64,000 nucleotides of DNA from Carallia brachiata (taxonomy: Eukaryota > Streptophyta > Magnoliopsida > Malpighiales > Rhizophoraceae). The DNA is taken from positions 5,139,250 to 5,203,249 of the forward strand of contig JADCRB010000016.1 in assembly GCA_021464245.1 (NCBI GenBank), in the 5' to 3' direction. Below the pieces are notes generated by a model. That model was not told the DNA's origin. It saw only the letters and a program-made list of their open reading frames with translations, and did no database searches. The stretch's first letter is position 1. Every line of letters starts with the position of its first letter. Position numbers and translations under genes: made by a program. Shown piece after piece: positions 35,641 to 48,205 of this stretch.

Positions 35641-37389
35641 ATAAAGCTTATTTCAGTTGCTTCAGTATGCGTGAACATTGGTTGGAGCATGAATTAATTG
35701 GTTAATTTATAGGTGATTTATCTTTGTTTTCAGTTTGTTTGGATGTAAAACTGTTGGATGTATATAATAATAAGAAAAGGTAAAATAAAAAGATTTTTTC
35801 CTCATATTTTCAAAAAGATTGTTTTATGCAATGTATTTATCCCATCTAAATATAAATCAGTTTTAGAAGTATTCAACCATCCTTGATTAGACTTTTTTGG
35901 TCAATTATTTTCGATTAGTTTTTAGTTTACATTATTCTTTTTCTTTTTGTTACAAAAGAGTCCAAAAGACTAAAAAATGTGAATGGAATTACTAAAATCC
36001 AAACTTAAAATCAAGAGATCTCAACAAAGTGTTTTAACTAATTGTGTTAGAAATTACAAACAATTGCACCATTCACAAGAAGATACTCTTAAGCACCAGT
36101 ATTTGGACAAGCAAAGTTTATCCATAATCTAAATATGTATAGGCTTAATAAAGAGATAAACCCCATTCCAACACCCTTAAAGCCTATGTATATTCACCCC
36201 TATTAAATTATTAAATACTATTTTTTCTTTTTATACCCGCAAGATGCCTCATTTTTTCAATTTAAAACTTTGAGTGATTTTCTACTTTTCAATTTAATCA
36301 ATTCAGTAAAACTTTTCAAGTTAAGATTTTTTATCATTTTGAGATTACCAAGGAAGAGATAAGGATGAGGTAAAAATATAATAGAACATTTTTTATAAGA
36401 TAAAATATTGAATTATATATTAATATCTACTATATTTAGTATAAAAACCTCTTTTATCGTATTTAAAATTATTAATATATTGTGCTATATATTGTATATA
36501 CCATAAATTTTAATTGTCTTTAAGATAAATTTACAAATTTTTATCAAGAAAGATTTGCTTTGATTTGTTTTTACTACATCTACATATTTAGTTTGTATTG
36601 GCATTAAAAATCAAAGGGAAAAATGGAGTGCAATGTCATTAAATTAAAATTGTGAATCAAGGAAGAGATGAATATAAGAAGCACACAAAAACATAACAAA
36701 CTGAAATTAAATTCTTCTTTATTTACCAAGGAAGAAATTGTGGTGGAGTTGCAGAAAGAGATAGGAGGTGAACAATGTGGAGGATGGTATTAGTGTATGC
36801 CAATTTGTTTATGGGTTTGGCAGTGGATAAAAAATTTAAGCTAATAGAGAAAAAAAGTATTGATGGTAGATAATTTATTCTATTAAATGATAATTTGACC
36901 TATTAAATAATTTTTAACAATAATTATGAAAATAAAAGGCAAATAACGTAACTTATCATGAAATTTGTATGAATTGTTGCTATTATAAAAAGAGTTAACT
37001 AACTTATTAATTATTGTTAAACAAAAAAGATGAAAGTTAATCATAAACTTAACAATCGAAATGTTTTTATTATATGGATTTCAGGATAGTTATCTTTATT
37101 AATAATATTTATGACAATTAATTGCAACAATTATTTAGGAAAACAAAGTGTTTTTACTATTAGAATAATTTTATATGACAATTAAGAGATTTCGTTTATG
37201 AAAATTATTGAAGGCAAACAAAATTTACTTGCAATTATTTTAGAAAAATAAATGTGGAGAGAGCATAACTGTAAATTTTATTATTTTTATATTTCTTTAT
37301 TTAAATTAATATTTGTAAATTAACTAATTTGTAGCATGATTTAAGCTTCCCCTATTTAAGTTTAAGCTCAAAATTCTGGTTATGCTCTT

Positions 37390-37740
37390 AGGTCAAGTTG
37401 CTCAATCGCACACTCTTGCAGCTGCCACCTAAATTTTTAGCCCATCTCATCGTAAAATCTGCCTTTGTTTTTTTATTTCAATTCAAACATGATAATTGTG
37501 AGGAGTGTTTTCGCATCATTAAAACACTGTTTTGATTTTTCACCTCATTATCCTGTTTATATGTGGGATTTTGAGACGAAGAGGAGAGTTTATTCCTGAT
37601 CAAAACTACTGCTTTGATAGTCCCAGTAAAGGTGTTTGTAGAAAAACTAATGAGATATTGTACTGTTCAGAGATCAATCTTGATGATGTTCTAACTATGT
37701 TCATCATTATGGTTTGCCAGCGAAATGATGAATTGTAGAT
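37390..37740 (+). repeat. Conserved module, copy a2
   Basis: Contains CGILRRRGEFIPDQNYCF and NLDDVLTMFIIMVCQ, nearly identical to copy a1. A one-base difference near 37556 breaks the frame upstream of this peptide relative to a1. Confidence 0.6.
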
Positions 37741-38540
37741 CATGTCTCCTTCCAAAAGTTCCTAGGAAAAGGTGTACAAAAAAAAGGAGCAAAAAGGTGC
37801 AAAGGGTTGCCACTGGCAATGAGCTACGTGGCACTAGCCATGATAAAAATATTGCTACTATTGATAATGATTAAGTGGAAGTCCTAGATATCTCTGATCA
37901 GTAGTAGAAGATGAGATACTAAAGGTAAGGGGATGCATGTGGAATAGTTGATGAATGTATGATCATTGATGCATAGAGATTTTAGAAGCAAACTAGAGAG
38001 AAATTTGTCCACAGTTGATGAAAAGTATAGAGAAAAATCATAGGATGATATCTTTGAATCACTAGAGATGATTGGGAGTTTAGACAAAGCTGACAAAGAA
38101 GGATAAAAGAGTGGGAAAGGAGATGGAATCAGGATTGAATAAAATAAACTTGATACTAAGAAACCAAATGGAAAAAGGAAAAGAAGCAATAATTGTTGGT
38201 GAGACAAAATGAGAAAAGGAATTGGTGGCTGGAAGGGAAGGACAAAAAGAGAAAGGGAATTGGTGACCGGAGGAGAAGAGACAAAGAGAGAAAGGGAATT
38301 GGCGACCGGAGGGGAAGAGACAAAGTGAGAAAGGATAACTAGACATGCTAAATAAAAAGGAAAAGGAATTCTAAATATGGCAGCTATTGAATGGGAAGGG
38401 TGAAGAAAGGCAAACTAGTGAACAAAAAAAGTGACAGAGTAACAACAGCTCCGTGGAGAGAAAAAGGATTGCCAGTCACACGAAAAAAAGGAAAGGAAAG
38501 GAATTCTAGAAATGACAGCTAGTGAAGGGGAGCGTGAAGA

Positions 38541-38830
38541 TTGCGGTTTTGTTGGGCTTTGGCCCAATTTCATCTTATGCGGACCTCCTATTCCCTAGGC
38601 TGTGGGCTCGGGCTTGGGCTCCTTCCTTGGTCCATCAAGTTGTTGCTTTGGACTGGTGGTGAGGCGTATTAGTGATGGGGCTCTGTTGTGGTTAGTTTGG
38701 TGGCCTGTTTTGCTTTTTTGTACGTGGGCTGTAGTGTGAGTTTATGTGGGCTCTCCTCTAAATTGGCTATTTCTACCTGTATTTTCATTTTAATATAATA
38801 TGCTTTCTCTTTGGTAAAAAAAAAAAAAAG
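38541..38830 (+). mobile_element. LINE 3' end, copy 2, deleted on the left
   Basis: The same GTTGGGCTTTGGCCCAATTTC to poly(A) sequence as 26186-26461, joined directly to GGGGAGCGTGAAGA of the purine-rich repeat. The LINE was therefore present before copies 1 and 2 separated, and a deletion later removed its 5' part here. Confidence 0.6.
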
Positions 38831-39699
38831 AATATATATAATATGGTGTCTCAATTGTTCTATTTTGATAGTTTTGAGATAGTGTAGAGGGTGGCATAGT
38901 GTGGGGTTGATCCATTATTTTTGGATTGACATTCTATTCGAATATAGAGTTGTTTTGATGCTAGTTAAGTGTTGCTCTTCTTTATATATATAGATTTGCA
39001 GGCATGCAGCCAGAAAAGAATTTTAGGGGGGGTTAATTCCATATGTAACTTACAATAATGAGATTGATTTATACGATAAAAAATAAAAAAATAATATTAA
39101 TTATTTTAAGTAATAAATATTATAATTATATTTCGTGAATTTTAATATTTTAATTTTTTTTTTTGTATGTAATTAAATGTATTTTTTATATAAGTACTAA
39201 TTCAATCATTTAGACATTGATCTCTCATGTGATCGGACAATAGATCATTTGTGATTGTAGAGAAAATAATTTTTTTACACAAATGTTGTAACTGATAAAA
39301 TTAAAGTCAATTTTATAAATAAATACATGTTTAGATATGCAATGTGTTTTTAGATTTTTTTCTTTTAATGTTCATTGATAATAATTTATTTTATTAAAAG
39401 ATTAAATACTTCTCAAAGGACTGTGTAAAAATAAGAAAATTTTATTAAATATTTTTTAGAGTACATGAAATGAAATTAAAAAAACAACTAAATGTATGAG
39501 CCTTTCACATTTAATAAAATTTAATTTGAAAAGTTAAATTGTAAACTTTGAAACTCAAAGAGATATAAACAAAAAAAAAACGATCCTCACAAAAAAAAAA
39601 AAAGAAAGCAAAGAAGTTTTACAAAAAGAGAAAGAAAAAGAAAAAGAAGCATTTGACATTAAAAGGAAAAAAAACAAAAAAGACCAATAATGTGGTTGA

Positions 39700-39773
39700 T
39701 TAGTTTCGCACTTTAGGTGGAGGAGGCTGGGAAGCGGAAGCAAAATGCCCCACCAGCTGGACCAACTAATAAG
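39700..39773 (-). repeat. tRNA-like SINE head in half-unit a2
   Basis: Counterpart of 27853-27925, with substitutions in the B-box (TTTCGCACTTT in plus orientation). Confidence 0.35.
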
Positions 39774-40742
39774 TTCGTCACTGTTGACAACAAAAGATAT
39801 TAATAAAATCAGAGGCAAAGGGGGGCAATCAGTCGCCTGCCCCCATGTGCCTTCGTCAATGTAGATTTGGATCTGCGGTAGCCGGGTTGCCAAAAAAACT
39901 AGGCAAGAATACTCAATGAAGTTGAACATATAAAATAGTTTTATACTTATATGTTACGTTTTAGTAAAATTCACGCTTTCTCAATCGATCTCAATGTTGG
40001 ATGATGATGAAAGTTAAATAGTGAGGTTGTGGTCAAAGCATGTTTTTCACAACTTTTCTATCTAGACATCGTAAATATTGTTGACATTTTTTTTTGTAAC
40101 TTTAAGTTTGATGGTTTATTTTTCAGTAGGAAGTCATAGTCACTTTGTAGTTCTTTAACAATGAATACAGTGAAGTGGTGAAGAGATGTTGTTGGACTTG
40201 AAAATGAATATTGATCTTCAGAGGAAATAGAGTAAAACGTTAAACAAGGCTACTTGTTGAAAATGAACTTAGAAACTAAGAACAATCGACCAACATTTTT
40301 TTTCTTGACATTTTCTTTTGATTTTGCGGTCGATCTTCATTTTGGTTAGCATTGACCTAATTTTAGATATACAAACTAATATGGACTGTCTCATCTTTGT
40401 AAAATGGAAAAATTAAGTTTCTAAAATTGATTGTCCAGTAGTATTACCTTGCAAATATAAATCTAAAAAATGTTTATGTGAAAGTTATATAACAATTGTC
40501 TTTTAGAGGACATTTCAGTTATTAGAACTTATACTTTTATTTTCAAGATTTAAAGTCTTAATTCTTATAACAGTAAGAAGGAGTGAAGTATTCTAATTGT
40601 GTAACTCATAACCCAAACAGCTTTTTAATAGATTAAAAAAACGACCAACATCGAAACCCAGATCTAGAGGCCAAAGCAAACTGAACATAAGACCTATTTC
40701 AATTGGCCCATTAGGCATGAACACGTTCTGGCATGAAACTAA

Positions 40743-41188
40743 GGTTATCAGAACCGGAACGGTCATCGAATAAAATCATTAGTGGGTGAAGTTTCAACCG
40801 GTTGAACCGGTCGAACTGGTATTTGAACCGGTATTTAATAATATATATATATGTATATAAGTAATTAAAAAAATAATAATTATATATAGTGATTAAATAT
40901 TAATTTTTTTTATTTTAAAGATTAAATTGAAAGTTTTAATCAATTTAGAACTAAATTGAACTTTTTAATTAACATTGGTGCTTAAATTATAATTTAAATA
41001 ACATTTAGGATCAAATTATAATTTATAAATTTTTTAATTTTATTGAACTGGTTCAACCGGTCCGATTTTTGATCGATTTTTACCGGTTCTTAACCAGTCC
41101 GAGTCAATGCCCAAAATTTGCCTAAACCGGATCGGACTACCGGTTGAACCGGGCCGACCAATTGGTCAGGTCCGATTTTTTAAACATT
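40743..41188. mobile_element. AACCGG-rich element private to copy 2
   Basis: Flanked by the 12-bp repeat GCATGAAACTAA at 40731-40742 and 41189-41200; copy 1 has this sequence once (about 29229). The ends carry clustered AACCGGTT/CCGGTT motifs in opposite orientations (GGTTGAACCGGTCGAACTGG on the left, GAACTGGTTCAACCGGTCCG on the right) around an AT-rich core. The right terminus TCCGATTTTTTAAACATT recurs in inverse form at 61510-61527. Probably a non-autonomous DNA transposon. Confidence 0.6.
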
Positions 41189-43109
41189 GCATGAAACTAA
41201 TGGATAATTTTTTTTGAAAAGCAACCTATATTATTCATCAGCCACTACAAGTGGAAGCAGCCCCATTTTGTGACATTGTGTGCTGAAAATGTGGGTTTGA
41301 ATCATCACTGTGCTCGATCACAATCTTCTTTAGTAAGATTATCGGATGTCATTTTTGCTATCTCATTTTTTTGACTAAAAAAAAAACACATTTGTGAAAG
41401 TAATGAGATAATATAGAATAGCCAAACAATAGCCAAACACCTCAAGAAAGGTCCCAATCGTGACTGGCACTGATAGCGATAGATGTACTTTGTGACTGAA
41501 AAGAAATTTCAGCTACAAAAAGAAGGAAAAAAAATAAATGAATAAGTGTTGTGCAGGATGAGAGTTAGAAGTAAAGAAAGTGATTTAATTTCATGTTCAA
41601 AATGTTTGGATGTAGAACAGTTTGATGAATATAATAAAATGAAAAAATTAAAAGAAAATATTTTTCCCTTACATTTTATTTAAAAAAAAAAAATCTTTTT
41701 GCTACCATTTTTGCCCTCCCCTAAATGAGGCAAAGGATATGATAGTAAGTGTGTATGCATACAGTCTTTCTCCTAACTAAACATGCAACTTAAAGAATTG
41801 ATAAATCACTATTTTCCCCCATTTTTTTTCTTTTCTATGGCCTCTTTATCCCTCCATTGATTTCACCATTGGAGTGTAAGCCGTTAGTGTGGATCAGTTG
41901 GTCATGCATATTCAAGTCAAATCATTTGAGACAATTTGACTAATTTAAAATTGTAATAAACTATTAAGAAAATTAAAATAAGTTTTTGTTTTTTGCGAAC
42001 AAAACAAAAATAAGTTAAACCCACATAATTGGTTGAGTTTGAATTTGTCAGCTTAGTGGATTTGAGAATTTTAATTCAAACCATTTGATTATACAAACAC
42101 CAAGAAAAATTATAATATCATATAAAACTAAGAAATTTGAAAAAAAAAACAAAAGAATGACAAGAAATAACAATATATATTGTTAAATCACAATGGTTCA
42201 ACATAATTAAATATCAATCATTTTAACTCTAAAACAACACAACACATGAATATTAGTAGTAATTTGGTTCAGTTTGGTAGTGTATTTAAGGCAAGCTAGG
42301 CTTTTTCAAATCACTACTAATTGGTTTTATTTAAATCAACAGGTTTTAACTAGGTTAAGAGATTTGAGAGGTTTGATGAAAACTTTAATAATTTATAATG
42401 CGTAAACATAGATAAAAGAATATCAACATGACACAAACATGAAGAAAGATTTAAGTTTTAGAAAATCAAGCTATAATTACAATTTGAACATGACTTATAT
42501 GTATGTGCAATATAAATATTGTAATAAATTAGCAATTTTCCAAGATATAACTTCTATTGCGTTTTGTTTTATTTTTATTTTATTAAAAATTTTAAAAGAA
42601 TATTTTTAATAAACATATAACATGACATCTTAATAAATTATAAATCAAATTATCCAATATAATAAAAAAAATAAATATTTGTTTAATCACATGAGTTTCT
42701 TTTATTAATAAACTATTTATTGTTATGTACACAAGATAAAAGAAATTATTTATATGACTTCTAATTATTTACGAATCAAAAAATTACTATACGCCCAATT
42801 TTTTTTTTCATTTTTTTAGTGAACATATTTTTGTGCATATAACAATATCTCAAACCTTTCTATTTGGACCTTTTTAAATTTACAAAAAAGACAATCCACT
42901 ATTCTTTTTTTTTTCTTTTTGAACGGAAATCCACTTCTTGGCCGATGAAGTTTGTCCATGGACCTAATACGTATGGGCCTAATAAAGAAAAAGCTCTGTT
43001 CGAGGCCCCATTGTTTACAATATATTTTTAAATAGTGGATTTTATATTTAAAAGAAATTGTTATATATAAAATCTTTGATCTACCATTTCAATTTAACAT
43101 CATATCTCC

Positions 43110-43420
43110 ACTTGTCTTCTTAGGTTAGGCTCCTCAGCCGCTCGCTCTTGGTCGCTGCCACCTAAATCTATAGCTCATATTATGGGAAAAATCCTTGCCT
43201 TCCTTTTTGGACATCAATCCAAAATGATGTGTCGTGCTTTGCCATCATCGAGGTACCCTTTCAATTTTTCACCTTATTATCCTGTACGTATGAAATTTTA
43301 AGAGCAAGAAACGAGTTTATTTCGGATCAAAATTTTGCTTTGATAGTCGAAGTGGATGGATTTGCAGATATGGAGAGAATTGTCATATTTGTGGAAATCT
43401 TGATGATATTCTAAGTAAAT
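43110..43420 (+). repeat. Conserved module, copy b2
   Basis: Reads ILRARNEFISDQNFALIVEV then DGFADMERIVIF, closely matching b1. A one-base deletion shifts the frame after the first FSPYYP-type segment. Confidence 0.6.
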
Positions 43421-46400
43421 TAATACTTAGAAAAAACACAAGGCTCATTGTCAACATGATTGGGGAGCACCAAGCATTCCCTTTCACACTAAAATGCTTT
43501 TTCCCATGATGCAGATCAGCAGTAACATTATAATTAGTATTACTAAAAGTAATTCTGCGTCTAATCTCAGTATATATGTCATGGTTGTTTGATAAAATTT
43601 TTGACAAATTAGAAGAAGGAAGATCAAGGGAAAGAGAATAAGATTAACTAGTTTTTGTGGGATGTAGTTATGAACAATCTCAAAAGATTCATACAAGTGG
43701 ACCGATTAACATAATTATTAACATAATTATTATAGGTAAACTTATATGTTTATTCTAAATGGCCAATGTGTGCAACAACAATAAAGAAACAACATTTCTA
43801 ATCAAAGTGGATAAATTGTACCAAGGCAGCAAAAGGGGTACAATCGCGAGAGATTGAAGTCACTCCTGTTGGTATGCATTGTACTTACTTCAATGTGACT
43901 AAAAGTAGATGCTCAGGCATTAAAACTGTTCTTGTTGTTCCTCATCTATTTCTTACGATCTTTATTGTACCCTGTCTTTGTTTTAGAAGTTTCCCATCCC
44001 AATTGGCCCAAAATAGATGCCTATTTTTTTTTCCCTTTTTTCTGGGAATTCATTTTTTCTGTGATGTTTTCTAATTTCAATTTAAAATGAACATTCATTA
44101 GATAGGATGAGGGCCTCCAGCCTTTGAGTGTGAGATTGGTCAATGAAGGGTGGCTCTTCTTTTCCTACCTCAAATTGTTAATGAGGTGAGAGTGCCACTG
44201 GCAAGTTGCCTTTCAGAGTTCTACTCTTAGTTCTGTTTTGTGAGCATGATATGCAATCATACTTGCTTGCGCATGTTCCTTCCGCTTATAATTCCGCTCT
44301 CTATGTTAGCACCTGGCAAGGACCTTTGGAGCTAGTTTTGTCTATTTTTCAATCATTGTCAGTGGAGTTAGTAGGATGTTTGCCTTAAACCCATATATAA
44401 TCTTCTGTTTGGAATTGAATCTAACAGAAAAGCTTATACTTCCATTCTTTTTAATCGTTGACATTAATTGTATGACTATTTCCATACAAGACTTACGTAT
44501 ACTTTGAAAGAAAGATTTTGGGAGCATTTTCTAGTGTCCAGAATACTAACTGCTTGAATAATTGTATTCATGTTCAACCCTCTCTGTTCACTGATATGGT
44601 GCTATGCAAATCGTATCTCTTATTACGGTTTTATGATCAAGAATTGTTGGCATATTCTAATTGTATATTGATGATATTTTATTTTCCAGATAATGCTTAT
44701 TTATTTATTTTCTAACTGTATAACAATTTGATATCCATACATTACATGGTTAGGTTCATTAGAAGGAGCGAAATACAAGTCCATCGCATAATGGGGAAGA
44801 GGGAACGCATTCAAAGGCAAAAAAATTCTATGCTCGGGAGTAAAACTCATCTAATCCAAGGAAGGAACAAGTAGTGCAACAAGAAAACAACGAAGCTTAT
44901 TTCACTGTGTCGATATGATATACAATATGTTGGGACTTGCTATCTTTATATTTCACATATAGATGCATTTTCTAGTCACAACTCCTTGAAATCATGCCAG
45001 AATTTAGAGCAAAAATATGGTAACAATTTATTAGCATATGGTTATGAGTTAAAGAATTTTCTTACTTTTGCACATGAATTTGTTAGCATATGGTTATTTA
45101 TTATTAATACCCCACCAGAATTGGCTATATTACATATCTTGGTTGTTTTGATGATTACAAGATTTGCGGAGCATGACAGTTTTGAGCTTAAAAGTTTGGC
45201 AGGAGTAATGTTTTTTGCTTGGAATGAGTATTCGATGTCATTCAAAATGGTAAATGTCAAAATGCTATTGTGGAAACATGAATTTCTTGCTTTGTAAAGT
45301 TTCCTCCATTATACTTCGCCAATTGCAAAATATATGTTCCCATGCGATACAGAAGATGGTTGTTACTTTTTCGCTTATTACATTCTGTGGTTTCTGGATC
45401 ATAAGGTCTCTGTGGTTAAGGAATTACATCAATTCTTTCACTCGTCCTTTTTTTGATCCTTGGCTGATCTTTCTACTTGTCAATTCTTTCGATTGTAGAG
45501 GCACTACTAATGAGAACAACCAAAAACAAATGTAGTTTGTAATTTCTTTTGCCTTCTCAATGCCCAATCAAATTCAGCCTCTCTCTCTCTCTGTTCTACA
45601 GTTTCTATTTTGATTGTACTCAAAACTTGTCTTTCAGAGCTTAGTTTGCCTTTAGTTTTTTCTTCCTTTTTTTTCGAGAAAAAAACCTACCTTTAATTTT
45701 TCTTGTCAATACGCTTCTTTTGGTTTCCAATAGAAGCAGGACATTACATTACAAAGGTGTCATCTAATCCTGGAGGGAGTCGGTGGGATTCATTGTCCTT
45801 TCTTTTGCCTTATCAATTCCCAAAGAAGATAATTATTAGGAAACAAAAAATAGATAGCAAAGCAATCAAGGGCACTCAATGGACATATATTTGAACTGTG
45901 AAATCTTAAAATATGTGTTAAATTTAAAAAAGAAGAAAGTTGAATGTTGTGCTTTCTGTGTGTCTCATTAGATATGTTCACATAATCTTGCTAATTAATT
46001 ACTCTTAACAATTGGTGTGATGTGCTACATGTCCATGCTCTATCAAAAGGAATTATTTTATTGTGTTGTTGGCCAGATAATGGCAAGATGTAGTAATCTC
46101 CATACAATAGTTTTTTTTTTCTTCCTCAAGAAGCATTTTCATATAATAGTTAAAACAATTTGATGGCTCCTTTCACTGCTAGTGACCAAGGATCAAAAAG
46201 AAAGGAAAAGTGAAGGATCTCTTGAATTCTTAATCCACTCTCCTTACTGGGGTCCTTCAGGTAGTTACAAAAAGCGAGAAATTAAGAGAAAAACAATTAG
46301 CGCCACAAAAAATAAACAATGAGATAAAACTTATTACAATGCTAACATCAAAATATGATTAAGTCATGTATGCATAAAAATAAAACAAATGCAATTTTTC

Positions 46401-46494
46401 TATGACTAAGCAATTTCTACTTGAAAACTTAAGAAGCTTATTTGCTGCAATGATGGACCACCATCAACCTGCGGCAAATTAAAATTTTACTTAA

Positions 46495-46790
46495 AAAAGG
46501 GTAAGTTCAACAAACGGTAATATTTGTTCGGTGCATCGAAACTTATCGAGCTCAATTAAATAATAATATAGTTTGGGTTTTAAAAAAAAATTGAAGGAAA
46601 TTTTTTTTTAGTAAATCTAATTTAGTATCTATATTTTATATTTTTAAGTAATATCAATTTAAATCTAAATCTTAATTTTAAAAAAAAAAAGATATTTTAT
46701 TAACTCGATACAGGTCTTGAGTTAAAAGTTGAGTTCCCGTAGCCTAGTCCTTGAACAAATTGAGTGTTGGTATCGTGATGCACACTAAAT
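46495..46790. other. Insertion or divergent tract private to copy 2
   Basis: Copy 1 (about 35255-35330) has a much shorter, different sequence between the same flanks. The tract has A/T homopolymers and short inverse matches (ATCGAGCTCAATTAAATAAT against TATCGAGTTAATAAAATATC on the other strand). No clean target duplication. Confidence 0.4.
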
Positions 46791-47040
46791 ATGAGCCCTA
46801 GTAAATGTTTGAGTGAAAAAGCCAGAAAAAGGCCCATCAAAAACCTAGACCAATAGCCTAGAACAAAATGAACATAGGGCCTATTTCAGCAGCTCCACTG
46901 GGCATTAACATTAGCCGGAGCATGAAACATTATTTTTGTTTTCACTTTGGATGTGAAAGTGTTGCGTGTATATGATAATAAGAAAAGGAAAAATAAAAAG
47001 ATTTTTTTCCTCTTATTTTCAAAAAGATTTTATTAGACAA

Positions 47041-47270
47041 GGATAAACATAAAGTTAGTCCTATATGTATGCCAAATTGTAATTTAGTCTTGAACGTTAG
47101 TTTGATTTCATTTTCACCCTAAACATTAATGGTTCTTTTTCAATTGTGTCATACACCCAATGGATTCGAGTTTGATTGTTAGAAAACGTATTTGACCACA
47201 GCAGAATATTCTCATATTGCCAAAAAATCATTAAAAATTGTGAAATCACTTTTGAAAATGCATAACACTA
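47041..47270 (+). repeat. Left terminal inverted repeat of the MULE
   Basis: Starts GGATAAACATAAAGTTAGTC and stays alignable with the reverse complement of the right end past ACCCAATGGATT, GTATTTGACCACA, AAATCATTAAAAAT and TGCATAA. In Mutator elements these repeats hold both transposase-binding sites and promoters. Confidence 0.85.
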
Positions 47271-48205
47271 TATTTTTGAAAATTACAAAAATGTAATACG
47301 TATAGACAACATATTTTGGATTAAAACGGAACATGCACCTGCGTTTAATTATCTTGACACAACATACGGAAACCTAAAACATCCTATTATCTATCAATCG
47401 ATATTGAATCCAACCCTAACCTAACACTTTGTATTCCCCCAAACAACGATAACCTGTCTCTAGAAACTACTATGATTCTTGTCAACCACATGGGAAAACA
47501 ATTGAAACAACACCAACGAAGCCTATTCTCGATGAAATCGTGGTATTTTTCTGGATATCAGACTGCACAACACATAAAGTGGTAAATAATTCTTTCGATT
47601 TCTGTTATGATAGGTTTTGATATCATTTAGGGATGTGGGGTTCTGGGTTTTGTTATGGTGTACCTTATATTTCTGTTAGCGGTTGTTGATGTGGCCTTTT
47701 GGTTTTAAAAAATGGGATATGGTTTGTTGGTTTTTTTTTTTTATATACGGATAGCAGGATTGCTTTTGGTGATTCTTACTTTAGTTTCAATATTTTAAAA
47801 TTGGTGGGATTTTCCATGATATTGTTGAGTCGTTGTTCGAAGGGAACACTTGTGCCTTTGTGCGTTTATTTTTTGAGGTTTTCTATTGTCTTTATGGTTT
47901 TTTAATCAAGTGAAGGCCAAGAACAGAGGTGGTGGGTCTTTATTTAATAAAAACTGTTAGTTTTAAAATGTATGCTTATAAATGACAAAAGAGTTGGTTG
48001 GACTACTTCAATATAGAGAAGTAATATGTATTTTTTCTGTTTGTGAGCTTGTGAGAGGGTGTGCATTAAAGATGTGTTTTTGTTGTCTTTTTGTGCTCTG
48101 CTCAATTTAAAATGGCATGCTTTTGTATGATGCTGGTTTGTTTATGGTGCGGTCTTAAATATTAACAAACTTTGTTTTGTCTTTATCTGTTGTTGTATTT
48201 TTATA

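Larger units (their letters stand above)
22691..35838 (+). repeat. Tandem array copy 1 (half-units a1 and b1)
   Basis: A block of about 13.1 kb collinear with 35839-47040 and, in part, 58763-61770. It starts at CCCATCTAAATATAAATCAG and ends with a GTTTGGATGTAAAA segment followed by AAAAAGATTGTTTTATGCA. Half-unit a1 runs to about 28290 and b1 from there to 35838. It carries several private insertions, listed separately. No intact gene is seen. Short frames shared between copies look like decayed exons. Confidence 0.85.
35839..47040 (+). repeat. Tandem array copy 2 (half-units a2 and b2)
   Basis: Collinear with copy 1. It is shorter because it lacks the copy-1 insertions and has lost about 740 bp at 38541 (between points equivalent to 25440 and 26180). 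Half-unit a2 is about 35839-39800 and b2 about 39801-47040. Its right end is interrupted by the large MULE at the same joint that connects copies 1 and 2. Confidence 0.85.
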
